Counted from the stretch's first letter, positions 7,776 to 16,772 are shown. The stretch is DNA of 64,000 nt from CATOSK01 sp963665735 (GCA_963665735.1 OY762444.1:310001-374000); one strand, 5' to 3'. The notes: generated by a model from the sequence alone, not told the origin. A program made the numbers and translations.

Positions 7776-8661
7776 ATAGAGTACCTCCGGCGTGTCCGTC
7801 GAACCGGCCATTGAAAGGGGCGACAAAGACCGACTGCCGCCGCAGGAAGGCGATTCGGGGACCGCTTGGCTGGGATTTGGATTGAGGTTGGCCGGCGGGT
7901 TCGACGCCGGTATGGGGGCCGATTTGGAGCCGGTGGGCGTCCAGGCGGGTGGCGACGATGACGGCTTTGAGATTGCCCGAGGCGCCGGCGTGGGCGAAAC
8001 CCCGCAAGCGACCAAGCACGATTATGTCGCCGTCGGCGATTAACTCGGCGCCGGGATTAACGTCGGCCACGACAACAATGTCGCCGGGGTGGGTTATGAC
8101 TTCCCCGGAACGGCAGCTAGTCTTAATCAGCAGGGCCGGGCCGCCGCGTTCCGGGCCGGGGGTTGATTCGGCGGTTTCGTCGGCGGGAGGGGTTGGCGGC
8201 GCATCCGGTTCGGGGCCGGCGTCGTTGGCTGCCGGGCCGGGCAGGTCTTTGATGGGGGCCGTCTTTTCCTTGGCAAGAAAGGCTGGGTCGTTGTGCAGAA
8301 CTTCCCGTTGGTCTGCCGGGGGCGGCGCGGCGTGGCCGTTGGTATCGCCGAGGGCGACTTCGACGCCGAAGCCGACGTTTTCCGACAATGCTCTTTGCAG
8401 AACTTCGGGGGGGCACCAAAAGCTGGATACGGTGACGCCGGATTCCTTTTCCAGCAGTTCCTTGATGCGGGTCAGTTGTTCCTTTTCCAGCATCCGGCGG
8501 CCCACGTTCACCGATATGACGCCGCTGGAGTAAAGGGAGCCGTTGCCGCCCAAGTGGGAGCGCAGGGAATGGACAACCTCTTCCAGAGGAACAGCGTCGT
8601 CAATGGCGAGGTTGATGTTGTGACCCCGTCCGGTTACTTGTACGACCTTGGTTTCCGGCAT
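7765..8661 (-). CDS. minC: Septum site-determining protein MinC
   Basis: About 298 residues. The N-terminal domain (about 1-100) has the MinC-N layout. A Pro/Ala/Glu-rich linker follows (about 125-180), then the C-terminal beta-helix with GEVITHPGDIVVVADVNPGA and GDIIVLGRLRGFAHAG, a strong MinC signature. MinC blocks FtsZ ring formation away from mid-cell. The ATG at 8661 (MPETKVV) is preferred over a TTG 24 bases upstream. It heads minCDE and has a plausible promoter about 190 bp upstream. The C-terminal extension past the beta-helix is longer than in E. coli. Confidence 0.93.
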   Translation of the reverse strand: MPETKVVQVTGRGHNINLAIDDAVPLEEVVHSLRSHLGGNGSLYSSGVISVNVGRRMLEKEQLTRIKELLEKESGVTVSSFWCPPEVLQRALSENVGFGVEVALGDTNGHAAPPPADQREVLHNDPAFLAKEKTAPIKDLPGPAANDAGPEPDAPPTPPADETAESTPGPERGGPALLIKTSCRSGEVITHPGDIVVVADVNPGAELIADGDIIVLGRLRGFAHAGASGNLKAVIVATRLDAHRLQIGPHTGVEPAGQPQSKSQPSGPRIAFLRRQSVFVAPFNGRFDGHAGGTLYDG

Positions 8662-8846
8662 AGTCGGCTTTCGGCCCCGGCGCAAGGGGCGGGACGGTCA
8701 GAGTTTCCGAGAGGGTTTCCCAAAAGGGTGAATCAAGCGGGGCGGCGAGAGACGGGGGAGCCAATGCCCCGCGGGAATCGCCTTGGGAGAGGAAAGAAAA
8801 GGCGCAACCACCCGACCCCGGCCCTTCCACCTGATGCTGTTTTCCG

Positions 8847-8876
8847 GTTATAGCAAGGAGTTTTTGGTCAGTGCAA
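8847..8876 (-). promoter_or_regulatory. Candidate promoter of minCDE
   Basis: On the minus strand TTGCAC (8871-8876), an 18-bp spacer and TATAAC (8847-8852) form a sigma70-like promoter. It would give a leader of about 180 nt before minC. No riboswitch or attenuator structure was recognised in that leader. Confidence 0.5.
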
Positions 8877-8979
8877 GGCGGAGCGGGGGCGGTTTTGAGC
8901 GTTTTTATGTAATGGGGAATAGGTTGGGACGGGGATACCCAAGGGGGTGGCCCAAGGTGGGTTGGGTTACCCGGATGAT

Positions 8980-9175
8980 TCGCGGGGGTGGATTCCCGCT
9001 TTCGCGGGAATGACGGGTATTCGGATGCCAATGTTGGCTTGGGCAAGGATTTCTGGATTCCGGCTTTCGCCGGAATGACGGTTATAGGGACGGGGCGGGT
9101 ATCACCCCCACCCCTTCGGCTGTGCTCAGGGCAGGCTCTAACCCTCCCCCTGGTAGGGGGAGGGGATTTTTCGCC
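8980..9175 (+). repeat. Family A and interrupted family B repeats upstream of minC
   Basis: The gap 8686-9208 has no gene. After the minC promoter it holds two family A palindromes (about 8989-9017 with core GGATTCCCGCTTTCGCGGGA, and about 9051-9081) and one family B hairpin carrying the nested TTCGGCTGTGCTCAGG insert (about 9103-9171). Confidence 0.85.
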
Positions 9176-9208
9176 CTCACCCCGAAGGGAAAGGGAGAGT
9201 TTTGGGGG

Positions 9209-10381
9209 CTAGTCCGGGGTGCCGAAGATGGCTACGGAGCAGGTGAAGGAGCCGGGGCGACCACCGAGGTTATGGGTGAGGCCCAACCGGGCGTTGTCCA
9301 CTTGACGCGGGCCGGCCTTGCCCTGCAACTGCTTGTAAACTTCGTAAACCATGCGGATGCCACTGGCGCCTACCGGGTGACCGAAACACTTCAACCCGCC
9401 GTCGGTGTTCACCGGCAAGTCGCCTTCCAGGGTAAAGGTTCCGGCGTCCACGTCTTCCCGGGCGCGCCCGCGGGGGCTGAATCCCAGGTCTTCGTAGATG
9501 ATTAGTTCGGTGATGGTGAAACAGTCATGCACCATTGCCAGGTCAACCTGGGCCAGGGGGTCGGTGATGCCGGCTTCCTGGTAGGCGGACTGGCTGGCTC
9601 GGACGGTTTCGGGGAAGTGGGTGAAGTCCCAATCGCTGCGGAGGACGCCGAAAGCACCCACGGCCAGCCCCAGGGCCTTGACCAGAACATAGTCGCGGCG
9701 CAGCCCCGCGGCGATTTCCGGGGTGGTGACGATGGCGGCGGCGGCCCCGTCGCTGACGCCGCAGCAGTCAAACAAACCCAGGGGCCAGGCAATCATCGGG
9801 GCGTTGACCACCTGGTCGGGGTTGACTTCGCGCTGGAAGTGGGCCTTGGCGTTGAGGGAACCGTTGTGGTGGTTTTTGGCGGCAATCTGGGCCAGGGTGC
9901 GCTTGCCCTCTTCGTAGGGAATGTCGTACTGGTGGAAGTAGCGGGTGGCGGCCATAGCGAACTGGGCCGGCGGGGGCGTAGGCGGGGCAACGTCGGCGCC
10001 GGGGGCTTCGGGGATGGCCAGCCCGGAAAAGCCGGAGTCCTTGAGCTTTTCCACGCCGACGGCCAGTACCACGTCGTAGATGCCGGCGGCCACCGCATAG
10101 CAGGCGTTGCGAAGGGCGTCGGTGGCGGTGGCGCAGGCGTTTTCGACGCGGGTAATGGGAATGTAGTCCAGCTTCAAGGCTTCGGCCAAGGGCTGGCCGG
10201 TGCGGAAAGAACTGACCGTACCCAGCCAAGCGGCTTGAATTTCATCGGGGCCGATTCCGGCGTCTTCGTAGGCTTCGTAAGCGGCTTCCACCATCAGGTC
10301 GGCGGCGCTGGCGTCCCAGCGTTCCCCGAACTTGGTGCATCCCATCCCGACGATAGCTACCCGGTCTCTGATTCCCTGCAT
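9209..10381 (-). CDS. Thiolase (SCP2-thiolase / acetyl-CoA acetyltransferase-like)
   Basis: A 390-residue thiolase-fold enzyme of the SCP-x/lipid-transfer-type branch. The nucleophile region is VENACATATDALR, with the catalytic Cys present. Further on are VHDCFTITELI and the C-terminal GHPVGASG His motif. The usual final CxG motif is replaced by LTHNLGGRPGSFT, as in this branch. Such enzymes condense or cleave acyl-CoAs. Its ATG overlaps the upstream gene's stop (TGATG), so it is translationally coupled to the HMG-CoA-synthase-like/DUF35 fusion. That pairing resembles the archaeal thiolase-HMGS-DUF35 complex. The real substrate is unknown. Confidence 0.85.
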   Translation of the reverse strand: MQGIRDRVAIVGMGCTKFGERWDASAADLMVEAAYEAYEDAGIGPDEIQAAWLGTVSSFRTGQPLAEALKLDYIPITRVENACATATDALRNACYAVAAGIYDVVLAVGVEKLKDSGFSGLAIPEAPGADVAPPTPPPAQFAMAATRYFHQYDIPYEEGKRTLAQIAAKNHHNGSLNAKAHFQREVNPDQVVNAPMIAWPLGLFDCCGVSDGAAAAIVTTPEIAAGLRRDYVLVKALGLAVGAFGVLRSDWDFTHFPETVRASQSAYQEAGITDPLAQVDLAMVHDCFTITELIIYEDLGFSPRGRAREDVDAGTFTLEGDLPVNTDGGLKCFGHPVGASGIRMVYEVYKQLQGKAGPRQVDNARLGLTHNLGGRPGSFTCSVAIFGTPD

Positions 10382-11859
10382 CAGACAACCCTCCCGGCGA
10401 TTTTTGACTCAATTCGTTGTGGCGTCGCTTTCCAATAGTAGTTATGGATGCCGTTGACCACCCGCAGCTTGCGGAAACTCATTTCCACGGGGAGGCCCAC
10501 CCGTACCTCGCCCAAGTCCCGGTCAGTCATCATGCAGAGCAGACGGCCCCCGCCGTCAAAGTCCACCACCGTCACCACCAACGGCGTGTCGGTGGCGCCG
10601 GCGATGTAGTCCATCGAGTAGGTGAAAACCGCGCCGGGGCGGTCGCTGAGGCGGACAGGAATCCCGCCGTCCCTGGCCCGGCAGTTGACGCAAACCCGTT
10701 GAGGCGGGTACTGGACGTAACCGCACTTGCTGCACTTTTCCGCCAACAGACGAAGATTCTTGTCGCTTTCCCGCCAGAGGGCGGTTACCGATGGGGAATT
10801 AGGCTGGGGCCGGCGGGCCGCGTCGTCCAGCGTCCAAACGTCGCGCCAACGGGCGTAGGTCTCGTAACTGTCCAACTGGCGTTGGGCTTGCAGGTAGCCG
10901 GAAACGCCGATTGCGCCGGCCGTAGGTTCGGCAATCTTGTCGGTGGTCACAAAGCTGAGGACATCGCTGCCGTCGCCGTAGGACACTGCCAGCAGCCGTT
11001 GGCCGGGTTGGGCGGTTTCCAGGGCGTTGACCAGCAGCATCAGGGGGAAGGCCGCGCCGGTGTTTCCCAGTTGGCCGAAAAGGGGGTCTTGCACTTGTTC
11101 GGGGCGGAATCCCAACCGGCGGGCTAATGCGGCATGACGGCGGGCGTCGGGGGCGTACAAAGCGGCTTTGTCCACCGCGTCCGTTGAAAGACCCTGTTTT
11201 TCCAGGAACTCGGCCACGGCGCGGGGGACGATGCGTTCCAGCCCTTCCTCGGTGGCGAAACGGTCTTCCCAGGAACGGACGAAAGCGTCGCCGGTGGAAC
11301 GCCAGGAATCCAGCATATTTTCGGTGACGGAGTGGCGGCCCTCCAGTTGGGCGATTACATCGTCGCCGCCCACCAGCAGCGCCGCGGCGCCGTCTCCCGA
11401 AGAACGCTCGGTCTCCCCGCGGGGCGGCCCTTGGCGGCTGTCGGCAGCCAGCACCAGCACTTGACCGGCGGAACCGGCGTTGACCGAATCCAGGGCCAGG
11501 TTCAGGGCCGAAGCGCCGGCCCGCAGAACGCCGGTGATGTCGGCGGTGAAAATGTCGGGGCGCAAGTCTAGGGCAGTGGCGATGATGGCGGCGCACTGCT
11601 TTTCCAGGTAGGGGGGCGTGGTGGTGGCGAAAAGCAGGCTGTCCACCCGTTGACGGTCAAGGCCGCGCAAGCAGTCCATTCCGGCGGCGACGGCCATCGT
11701 AACGCTGTCTTCGTCGAAGTTGGCAACGGCCCGCTGCTGGGACGAGTTCCAGCCGGCCGTTTCCGGCCCGAGGCGATAGCGGGGAACGTAGCCGCCGTAA
11801 GCGCAAATGCCGGCCAAGGGACGCTCCTGTTGGGGATTGGGGCGGGATTTGCGGGTCAT
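10381..11859 (-). CDS. HMG-CoA-synthase-like condensing enzyme fused to zinc-ribbon OB-fold (DUF35) domain
   Basis: 492 residues from the ATG at 11859; the open frame continues upstream only through a family B repeat. Residues about 20-340 have the thiolase/KAS III/HMG-CoA synthase fold ('ADIT..LRAG', 'GDGAAALLVGG', 'GQLGNTGAAFPL'). Residues about 375-480 carry a four-Cys ribbon (CSKCGYVQYPPQRVCVNC) and an OB fold. At the nucleophile position the family Cys appears to be Leu (about residue 112), and the usual His in 'H-x-P' appears to be Tyr (LYAP), so the condensing domain may be inactive or a scaffold. The adjacent coupled thiolase has its Cys. The assignment of lost residues is by eye. Confidence 0.75.
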   Translation of the reverse strand: MTRKSRPNPQQERPLAGICAYGGYVPRYRLGPETAGWNSSQQRAVANFDEDSVTMAVAAGMDCLRGLDRQRVDSLLFATTTPPYLEKQCAAIIATALDLRPDIFTADITGVLRAGASALNLALDSVNAGSAGQVLVLAADSRQGPPRGETERSSGDGAAALLVGGDDVIAQLEGRHSVTENMLDSWRSTGDAFVRSWEDRFATEEGLERIVPRAVAEFLEKQGLSTDAVDKAALYAPDARRHAALARRLGFRPEQVQDPLFGQLGNTGAAFPLMLLVNALETAQPGQRLLAVSYGDGSDVLSFVTTDKIAEPTAGAIGVSGYLQAQRQLDSYETYARWRDVWTLDDAARRPQPNSPSVTALWRESDKNLRLLAEKCSKCGYVQYPPQRVCVNCRARDGGIPVRLSDRPGAVFTYSMDYIAGATDTPLVVTVVDFDGGGRLLCMMTDRDLGEVRVGLPVEMSFRKLRVVNGIHNYYWKATPQRIESKIAGRVV

Positions 11860-11894
11860 GCTAGCAAGGGGGCTTGGGGGTGTCAATTTTGGGG

Positions 11895-12023
11895 TGCGGG
11901 GTTCACCCCCTCCCCGGCCCTCCCCCTGATAGGGGGAGGGGGCTTTTGGCAAGGGAGTTTTGGTCGGGATAGGGTTGGTTAGAAGTTAGGATTTCTGGAT
12001 TCCGGCCTTCGCCGGAATGACGG
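11895..12023 (+). repeat. Family B hairpin followed by family A palindrome
   Basis: CACCCCCTCCCCGGCC with CCTCCCCCTGATAGGGGGAGG at about 11900-11945, then GGATTCCGGCCTTCGCCGGA at about 11995-12023. Both lie in the divergent gap between the minus-strand fusion gene and the plus-strand protease. Confidence 0.85.
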
Positions 12024-12128
12024 TAGGGGGCTGGGAAGGAAGGAAGGCCAACCTTGGGCTTGGCTATGCTACAATTGGGTGGGTTGTTCGGACTTTTGGG
12101 ATTTGCCGGATTGGGGCGAATCCGCGCT

Positions 12129-13349
12129 ATGACGGGAGTTGACGGTTTGGGCCAGCGCCGGTTTTTGTTGACGGCCTTTCTGCTGGCGGCGGGATTGGCG
12201 GCGGTTTTGACCTCCGCAGCCTGCTCGGCCCTGCCGTGGTCGTCGGACGATTCGGGCGAGGTCGTGGACGCCAGGTTTGAGGACTTGCCCCCGGAGTTCC
12301 ACCGGGTCGCCGAGGTCTGGGCGCTGCTGGAGGAGGAGCACGTCAACCGCAGCCAGTTGGAGGCGGACCACCTGAGCGAAGGAGCCATCCGGGGGATGCT
12401 GCAATCGCTGGATGACCCTTACGCATCCTTTTTGGACGCGCGGCAATTCAGCGTCCAGTCCCAGGATTACCGGGGTTACTTTGAAGGAATCGGGGCGCAG
12501 GTGGCGATGCGCGACGGGCGGTTGACCATCATCGCCCCCATGCCGGACGCGCCGGCGGAACGGGCCGGCATTCGCCCCGGCGACGTGATTCTGGGCATTG
12601 ACGGCGAACCCACCGCCAACATTACGCTGCTGGAGGCGGTTTCCAAGATTCGCGGGGAGAAAGGCACCACGGTGGAACTGCTGGTTATGCACCTGGACGC
12701 CACCGAAGCGGTGACCATCGTGGTAGAGCGAGGTGTGATTCCCCTGACCAGCGTTGATTTCCGAATGTTGGACGGCGGCATCGGCCTGCTCAGAATCCAA
12801 AATTTCGCGGAGAACACCAACGAGGAAGTGAAAGCTGCGCTGCGACAATTCGAGAACTCCGGGGGTTCCGGGCTGGTGGTTGACCTGCGGAACAACCCCG
12901 GCGGTCTGCTGAGGTCGGTGGTGGACGTTGCCAGCCTGTTCCTGGAGGATGGGTTGGTGCTGTACGAAATAAACGCCCACGGGGAACGCAAGGACTGGCC
13001 GGTGACTTCGGGGGAAAAGGCCCCGGAGGCGCCGGTGGCGCTGCTGATTAACCAGTTCAGCGCCAGCGCCAGCGAGGTATTCGCCGGCGCGCTGGTGGAC
13101 CACAACCGGGCGCGGGTTATCGGGGTAACGTCCTTCGGCAAGGGCAGCGTCAACACCCTGCGCCCGCTCAGCGACGGCTCCGGCATCTATTTCAGCATCG
13201 CCCGTTGGTACACGCCCAACGGCACGCTGATTGAAGGCGAGGGCGTCACCCCTCACGAAGTGGTGGAACTGCCGGCCGACGCTACAGAAGACTACCAACT
13301 GGAGAGGGCGATTCAGATTCTCCAGGAAATGATGGTTCGACTTGGCTAA
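12129..13349 (+). CDS. S41 family C-terminal processing protease (CtpA-like), lipoprotein
   Basis: About 406 residues from the ATG at 12129. The N-terminus has a hydrophobic signal ending in LTSAAC, a good lipobox, so it is probably a membrane-anchored exported lipoprotein. A PDZ domain follows (GIGAQVAMRDG..., PAERAGIRPGDVILGIDG). The protease core contains VVDLRNNPGG, the nucleophile region SASASE and the catalytic Lys in FGKGS. Ctp proteases trim exported proteins or remove misfolded tails. An earlier in-frame ATG exists at 12054 but would put extra residues before the signal peptide. The gene overlaps smpB by 8 bp. Confidence 0.88.
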   Translation: MTGVDGLGQRRFLLTAFLLAAGLAAVLTSAACSALPWSSDDSGEVVDARFEDLPPEFHRVAEVWALLEEEHVNRSQLEADHLSEGAIRGMLQSLDDPYASFLDARQFSVQSQDYRGYFEGIGAQVAMRDGRLTIIAPMPDAPAERAGIRPGDVILGIDGEPTANITLLEAVSKIRGEKGTTVELLVMHLDATEAVTIVVERGVIPLTSVDFRMLDGGIGLLRIQNFAENTNEEVKAALRQFENSGGSGLVVDLRNNPGGLLRSVVDVASLFLEDGLVLYEINAHGERKDWPVTSGEKAPEAPVALLINQFSASASEVFAGALVDHNRARVIGVTSFGKGSVNTLRPLSDGSGIYFSIARWYTPNGTLIEGEGVTPHEVVELPADATEDYQLERAIQILQEMMVRLG

Positions 13350-13845
13350 GACTCGCAAAAAGGCCGCCACCAAGACGGCCGGCAAGGCGAATCAAGACCG
13401 GAACATCGCGGTGAACCGGCGGGCTTTCCACGATTATGAAATCCTGGAAAAGTACGAGGCCGGCCTGTCGTTGACCGGCACGGAAATTAAGTCAGTGCGG
13501 GGGGGACGGGTGGACTTACGGGACGCCTACGCCCGGCCCCAGGATGGGGAGCTTTGGTTGGTCAACGCCCACATTTCCCCCTACGACCCGGCCAGCATCT
13601 ACAACCACGACCCGCGGCGTCCCCGGAAACTGCTGATGCACAAAGAGCAAATCGTCAACCTCCAGGCGGCGGTGGCGCAAAAGGGGCTGACCATCGTGGC
13701 GTTGCGGATTTACATTCGGAACCACGTCGCCAAGGTGGAGTTGGGGCTGGCCCGGGGCAAGCGACAGTACGACAAGCGACGGGCGATAATTGAGCGGGAG
13801 TTGGACATGGCGGCGCGGCGGGCGGTGCGGGCGTACCGGCAATGA
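13342..13845 (+). CDS. smpB: tmRNA-binding protein SmpB
   Basis: A 167-residue SmpB, which brings tmRNA to stalled ribosomes. Family landmarks are NRRAFHDYEILEKYEAG, LTGTEIKSVR, SPYDPASIYNHDPRRPRKLL and the basic C-terminal tail KKRQYDKR-like region (GKRQYDKRRAI). It starts at TTG 13342 inside the end of the protease gene, implying coupling. It carries a Lys/Ala-rich N-terminal extension of about 20 residues. No tmRNA gene was found in this window. Confidence 0.95.
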   Translation: MAKTRKKAATKTAGKANQDRNIAVNRRAFHDYEILEKYEAGLSLTGTEIKSVRGGRVDLRDAYARPQDGELWLVNAHISPYDPASIYNHDPRRPRKLLMHKEQIVNLQAAVAQKGLTIVALRIYIRNHVAKVELGLARGKRQYDKRRAIIERELDMAARRAVRAYRQ

Positions 13846-13928
13846 CCCCCGACTGCGTTGGGCCGTCGTCCGTTCCCGGCGGGCCGGCCGACAATCTGAA
13901 ACTGCGGCGTTGAAGAAAGGAAGTTGGT

Positions 13929-14435
13929 TTGATTAGAAGCCTGGGAGACAAGACCCCGAAAATTGCCGAAACCGCCTGGGTCAGCGAGTTTGCCTACGTG
14001 GTGGGCGACGTGGAAATCGGCGAGTATTCCAGCATCTGGCCCGGCGTGACCATCCGGGGCGACGGGGAAGAGGGCATCGTCATCGGCAATTACTGCAACG
14101 CCCAAGAGGGGTCGGTCATCCACGGCAGCGGGCTGGTGGTGGAGGACTACGTGACCATCGGCCACAGCGTCGTGGTTCACGGCGACCACATCGGGGAGGG
14201 CAGTCTGCTGGGCAACAACTGCACCTTTCTGCATAACTCCACCCTGGGCAAGCGGTGCCTAATCGCGGCCAACTCGGTGGTGCTGGCCGGTCAGGACGTG
14301 CCGGACGAGTCTTTCGTTACCGGGGTGCCGGGGGAAATCAAGCGGCAAGTGACGCAGCGGCAAATTGACAATATGCGGCACACCGCCGAGAGCCTGGTGC
14401 GTCACGCCAAGGAATTTAAGGACAGCGGGTTGTAG
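13929..14435 (+). CDS. Gamma-carbonic anhydrase family protein
   Basis: A 168-residue left-handed beta-helix protein with hexapeptide repeats. The metal-site region of the gamma class is visible: IRGD, NAQEGSVIHG, then VTIGHSVVVHG with the expected His residues. Members are zinc or iron carbonic anhydrases or non-enzymatic structural homologues; which applies is not decidable by eye. It starts with TTG at 13929 after AGGAAG. The gap to smpB (83 bp) shows no clear promoter. It is followed directly by a repeat block. Confidence 0.85.
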   Translation: MIRSLGDKTPKIAETAWVSEFAYVVGDVEIGEYSSIWPGVTIRGDGEEGIVIGNYCNAQEGSVIHGSGLVVEDYVTIGHSVVVHGDHIGEGSLLGNNCTFLHNSTLGKRCLIAANSVVLAGQDVPDESFVTGVPGEIKRQVTQRQIDNMRHTAESLVRHAKEFKDSGL

Positions 14436-14439
14436 GGAC

Positions 14440-14765
14440 TTCACCCCCACTCCTCCGGCTACGCTCAGGACAGGCTCTAACCCTCTCCCTTTGAGGGGGA
14501 GGGGATTTTTGCATCCTTTGTTAAGGATAGGCGTCAATCCGGGTTTTCCCAACGGAAAACCGTCATACCGGCGCAGGCCGGTATCCAGGATTTCTTGCCC
14601 TCGAGTATGGTGTTCTGTGCTTGGATTTTCTGGATTCCGGCTTTCGCCGGTATGACGGTATATCTTCCAAGGGTTGTATTGAACTAGGAGTTTCACCCCC
14701 ACTCCTTCGGCGGTGCTCAGGACAGGCTCTAACCCTCCCCCGTTGAGGGGGAGGGGATTTTTTGT
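14440..14765 (+). repeat. Repeat-filled gap: two interrupted family B hairpins around one composite family A element
   Basis: Family B hairpins carrying the 24-26-bp insert lie at about 14440-14511 and 14691-14762. Between them at 14561-14658 is a full-length composite element: left arm CGTCATACCGGCGCAGG, a roughly 40-bp centre, and the right arm ending CGCCGGTATGACGG. No gene is present in this gap of about 350 bp. Confidence 0.85.
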
Positions 14766-14786
14766 ATTCCCGCTTTTACTCCGGGT

Positions 14787-15725
14787 TTAGCCCAGGCGTT
14801 GGGCTACGGGCAGCACGTTGGCGGCCAGGTGTTCCATGACTTCCAGGTTGGCGTCGGTGCCTTCCACCCGGAAATCGTAGGTCAACTGGTCAATACCCAG
14901 TTCCCGGCAGTAGTAAACGTCGTCAATCACTTCCTGGGTCGTGCCAATGACCAAGCCGCCGGTGCGTACCGAGTGGCCTTCCTCGGAATGCAAGTCGGTG
15001 AAGTGGAGGCTGCGTTTCAGGGAAACGGTTATGTCAGCCGGGTCGCGGCCGGCCCGTTCCGTCTGTTCCCGCAGGTAGGGGAGGTTCCGGGCCACGAAGT
15101 CCGGCGTCTGGCGGGTGGTGTGCCAGCAGTCGCCCAAGCGGGCGGTGCGGCGCAAAGCCCGGCGGGTGTGGCCGCCCACCCAGATGGGGATGTGGGGCTG
15201 CTGCACCGGCTTGGGGTAGAACTGGATTCCGTCAATGTCGTAGAAACGCCCGTGAAACACCGGGTCGGGGTCAGTCCAGAGGGTCTTGAAGATTTGCAGG
15301 AACTCGTCGCTCATCGGCCCCCGCTCGGCATAGGGAACGCCCAGGGTCTCAAACTCCTTTTCCAGCCAGCCGACGCCCACGCCGCAAATCATCCGCCCGT
15401 TGGTCAGTACGTCCAGTGAGGCGAACATCTTGGCCTGCACCACCGGGTTGCGGTAGGGCAGGATTATGACGGTGCTGCCCAGCTTGATGGTTTCGGTGCA
15501 GGCGGCCATGTAACCCAGCATGGTCATGGTTTCCAGGAAAGGCTCGTCGGAGGGCCGGGAAAAAGACCCGTCGGCGGTGTAGGGGTACTGGCTGGTGCCG
15601 CCGGTGGGCAGGACGACGTGGTCGCCGGCCAACACCGCCTCGAAACCCAACTGCTCGGCCCGTTGGCAAAACCGCCGGATGCCCTCGGCGTCCGGCAGGC
15701 GGGGAATGCTCAATGCTATTTCCAC
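14787..15725 (-). CDS. LLM class F420-dependent oxidoreductase
   Basis: About 312 residues from a GTG at 15725 preceded by GGGAG; the frame is open further upstream but those residues lie outside the family. It has the luciferase-like TIM-barrel layout: IALSIPRLP at the start, LAGDHVVLP, LGSTVIILPYRNP, and the flavin/F420-contact block GVGVGWLEKEFETLGV, then PIWVGG. These enzymes use coenzyme F420 (or FMN) for hydride transfer on varied substrates. The substrate is unknown. It is monocistronic between repeat blocks. Confidence 0.88.
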   Translation of the reverse strand: MEIALSIPRLPDAEGIRRFCQRAEQLGFEAVLAGDHVVLPTGGTSQYPYTADGSFSRPSDEPFLETMTMLGYMAACTETIKLGSTVIILPYRNPVVQAKMFASLDVLTNGRMICGVGVGWLEKEFETLGVPYAERGPMSDEFLQIFKTLWTDPDPVFHGRFYDIDGIQFYPKPVQQPHIPIWVGGHTRRALRRTARLGDCWHTTRQTPDFVARNLPYLREQTERAGRDPADITVSLKRSLHFTDLHSEEGHSVRTGGLVIGTTQEVIDDVYYCRELGIDQLTYDFRVEGTDANLEVMEHLAANVLPVAQRLG

Positions 15726-15810
15726 TTGCTGCGTCTCCCGCGCTTGGGCGGCGGGGTTGGTAAATCCCGCCGCCAAGGCTAAGTTTCTATCTCTGGACGA
15801 CTCCGGACGA

Positions 15811-15862
15811 GGTTTTCACCCCCATCCTAACCTTCCCCCGTCAAGGGGGAAGGGATTTTTGA
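15811..15862 (+). repeat. Family B GC hairpin repeat
   Basis: CACCCCCATCCTAACC followed by CTTCCCCCGTCAAGGGGGAAGG and a T run. It lies upstream of the LLM gene start and downstream of the HhH lipoprotein gene. Confidence 0.8.
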
Positions 15863-15945
15863 GACAGTTTCCAAGTATGCAGTTCCAGCTTACCCAACGG
15901 GGTTGGGGGCGTCAAATGAGGGTGGCGGCATAGCTACGGTCAACG

Positions 15946-16746
15946 TCAACGTCCCGCGCAGGCCAGCCCCTGGGCCTTGATGTCGGCCAGCCGCGCCGGG
16001 CCGATGCCCTTGATTCGCACCAGGTCATCCACCGAGGAAAAGGGCCGCAATCCAACCATCTGGGCGGCGCGGGCCGGGCCGATGTGGATGATTTTGTCCA
16101 GTTCCGTCAAAGAGGCGGTGTTTACGTCAACCTGACCCGTCCGGCAACCCTGGCCGGCCGGCGGGGGCGGAACCGGGGTGGCCGTGGGGGTTGGCGTCGG
16201 GCGTGGTGTTGGCGTAGGCGGCCGGGGCGTCGGGGCAGGAACCGGCGTCGGCGTTGGAATCAGGGTGGCGGTGGGCAGTGGCACGGGCGTCGGGGTGGGA
16301 ACTGGCGTAGGCGTGGGCAAGGGCGTGGGAGTAGGTTCCGGGGTTGGTGTAGCCGTTGGTTGGGGTGTCGGCGTCGGTTGCGGAGTTGCGGTAGGAATGG
16401 CGGTGGGGACTGCAACGGGGATAGGCGTCGGTATTGGCGTAGGGGCGACGGTTGGAACCAGAGTGGGCGCAACCGTCGGTATTGATGTTGGCGTTGGCAG
16501 CGCAACGGTGGGGCGGGTTTCCGGCGTTGGCGGATGCGGGGTTGGCGATACCGGGGCTTGGGGTTCCCGTTGCAACGCCGGCGCGGGCAGGGACGGCGGC
16601 GGCGCTGGAACGCGGCCCAAGGTGGGCATCCGCTCTATCGGCTGCGGCGGTGGGGATGCCGGGCCGCAGGCGGTCAGCGCGGCCAGCAGCACGACAATGG
16701 CGCATAGGGCCGCCGGAGTCCGCAGGATTGTCGTTGGAATGGTCAT
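15946..16746 (-). CDS. Lipoprotein with Pro/Thr stalk and ComEA-like helix-hairpin-helix domain
   Basis: About 266 residues from the ATG at 16746. A signal peptide ends in LAALTACG (lipobox). Residues about 30-195 are a low-complexity TPxPTP-type stalk. The C-terminal about 65 residues are a helix-hairpin-helix pair: VDVNTASLTELDKIIHIG and VRIKGIGPARLADIK, the ComEA DNA-binding layout. An exported, lipid-anchored DNA-binding protein held away from the membrane would suit DNA uptake or surface DNA binding; that role is inference, and no com genes are nearby. The GC-biased reverse strand of the stalk makes a long spurious open frame. Confidence 0.82.
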   Translation of the reverse strand: MTIPTTILRTPAALCAIVVLLAALTACGPASPPPQPIERMPTLGRVPAPPPSLPAPALQREPQAPVSPTPHPPTPETRPTVALPTPTSIPTVAPTLVPTVAPTPIPTPIPVAVPTAIPTATPQPTPTPQPTATPTPEPTPTPLPTPTPVPTPTPVPLPTATLIPTPTPVPAPTPRPPTPTPRPTPTPTATPVPPPPAGQGCRTGQVDVNTASLTELDKIIHIGPARAAQMVGLRPFSSVDDLVRIKGIGPARLADIKAQGLACAGR

Positions 16747-16772
16747 CAAATCGCGCCTTTTTGCCGGGACAG

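Noticed and set aside
7776..8015. Upstream extension of minD
   Set aside because: It is the other frame of minC; GGAGG before the ATG at 7775 fixes the start.
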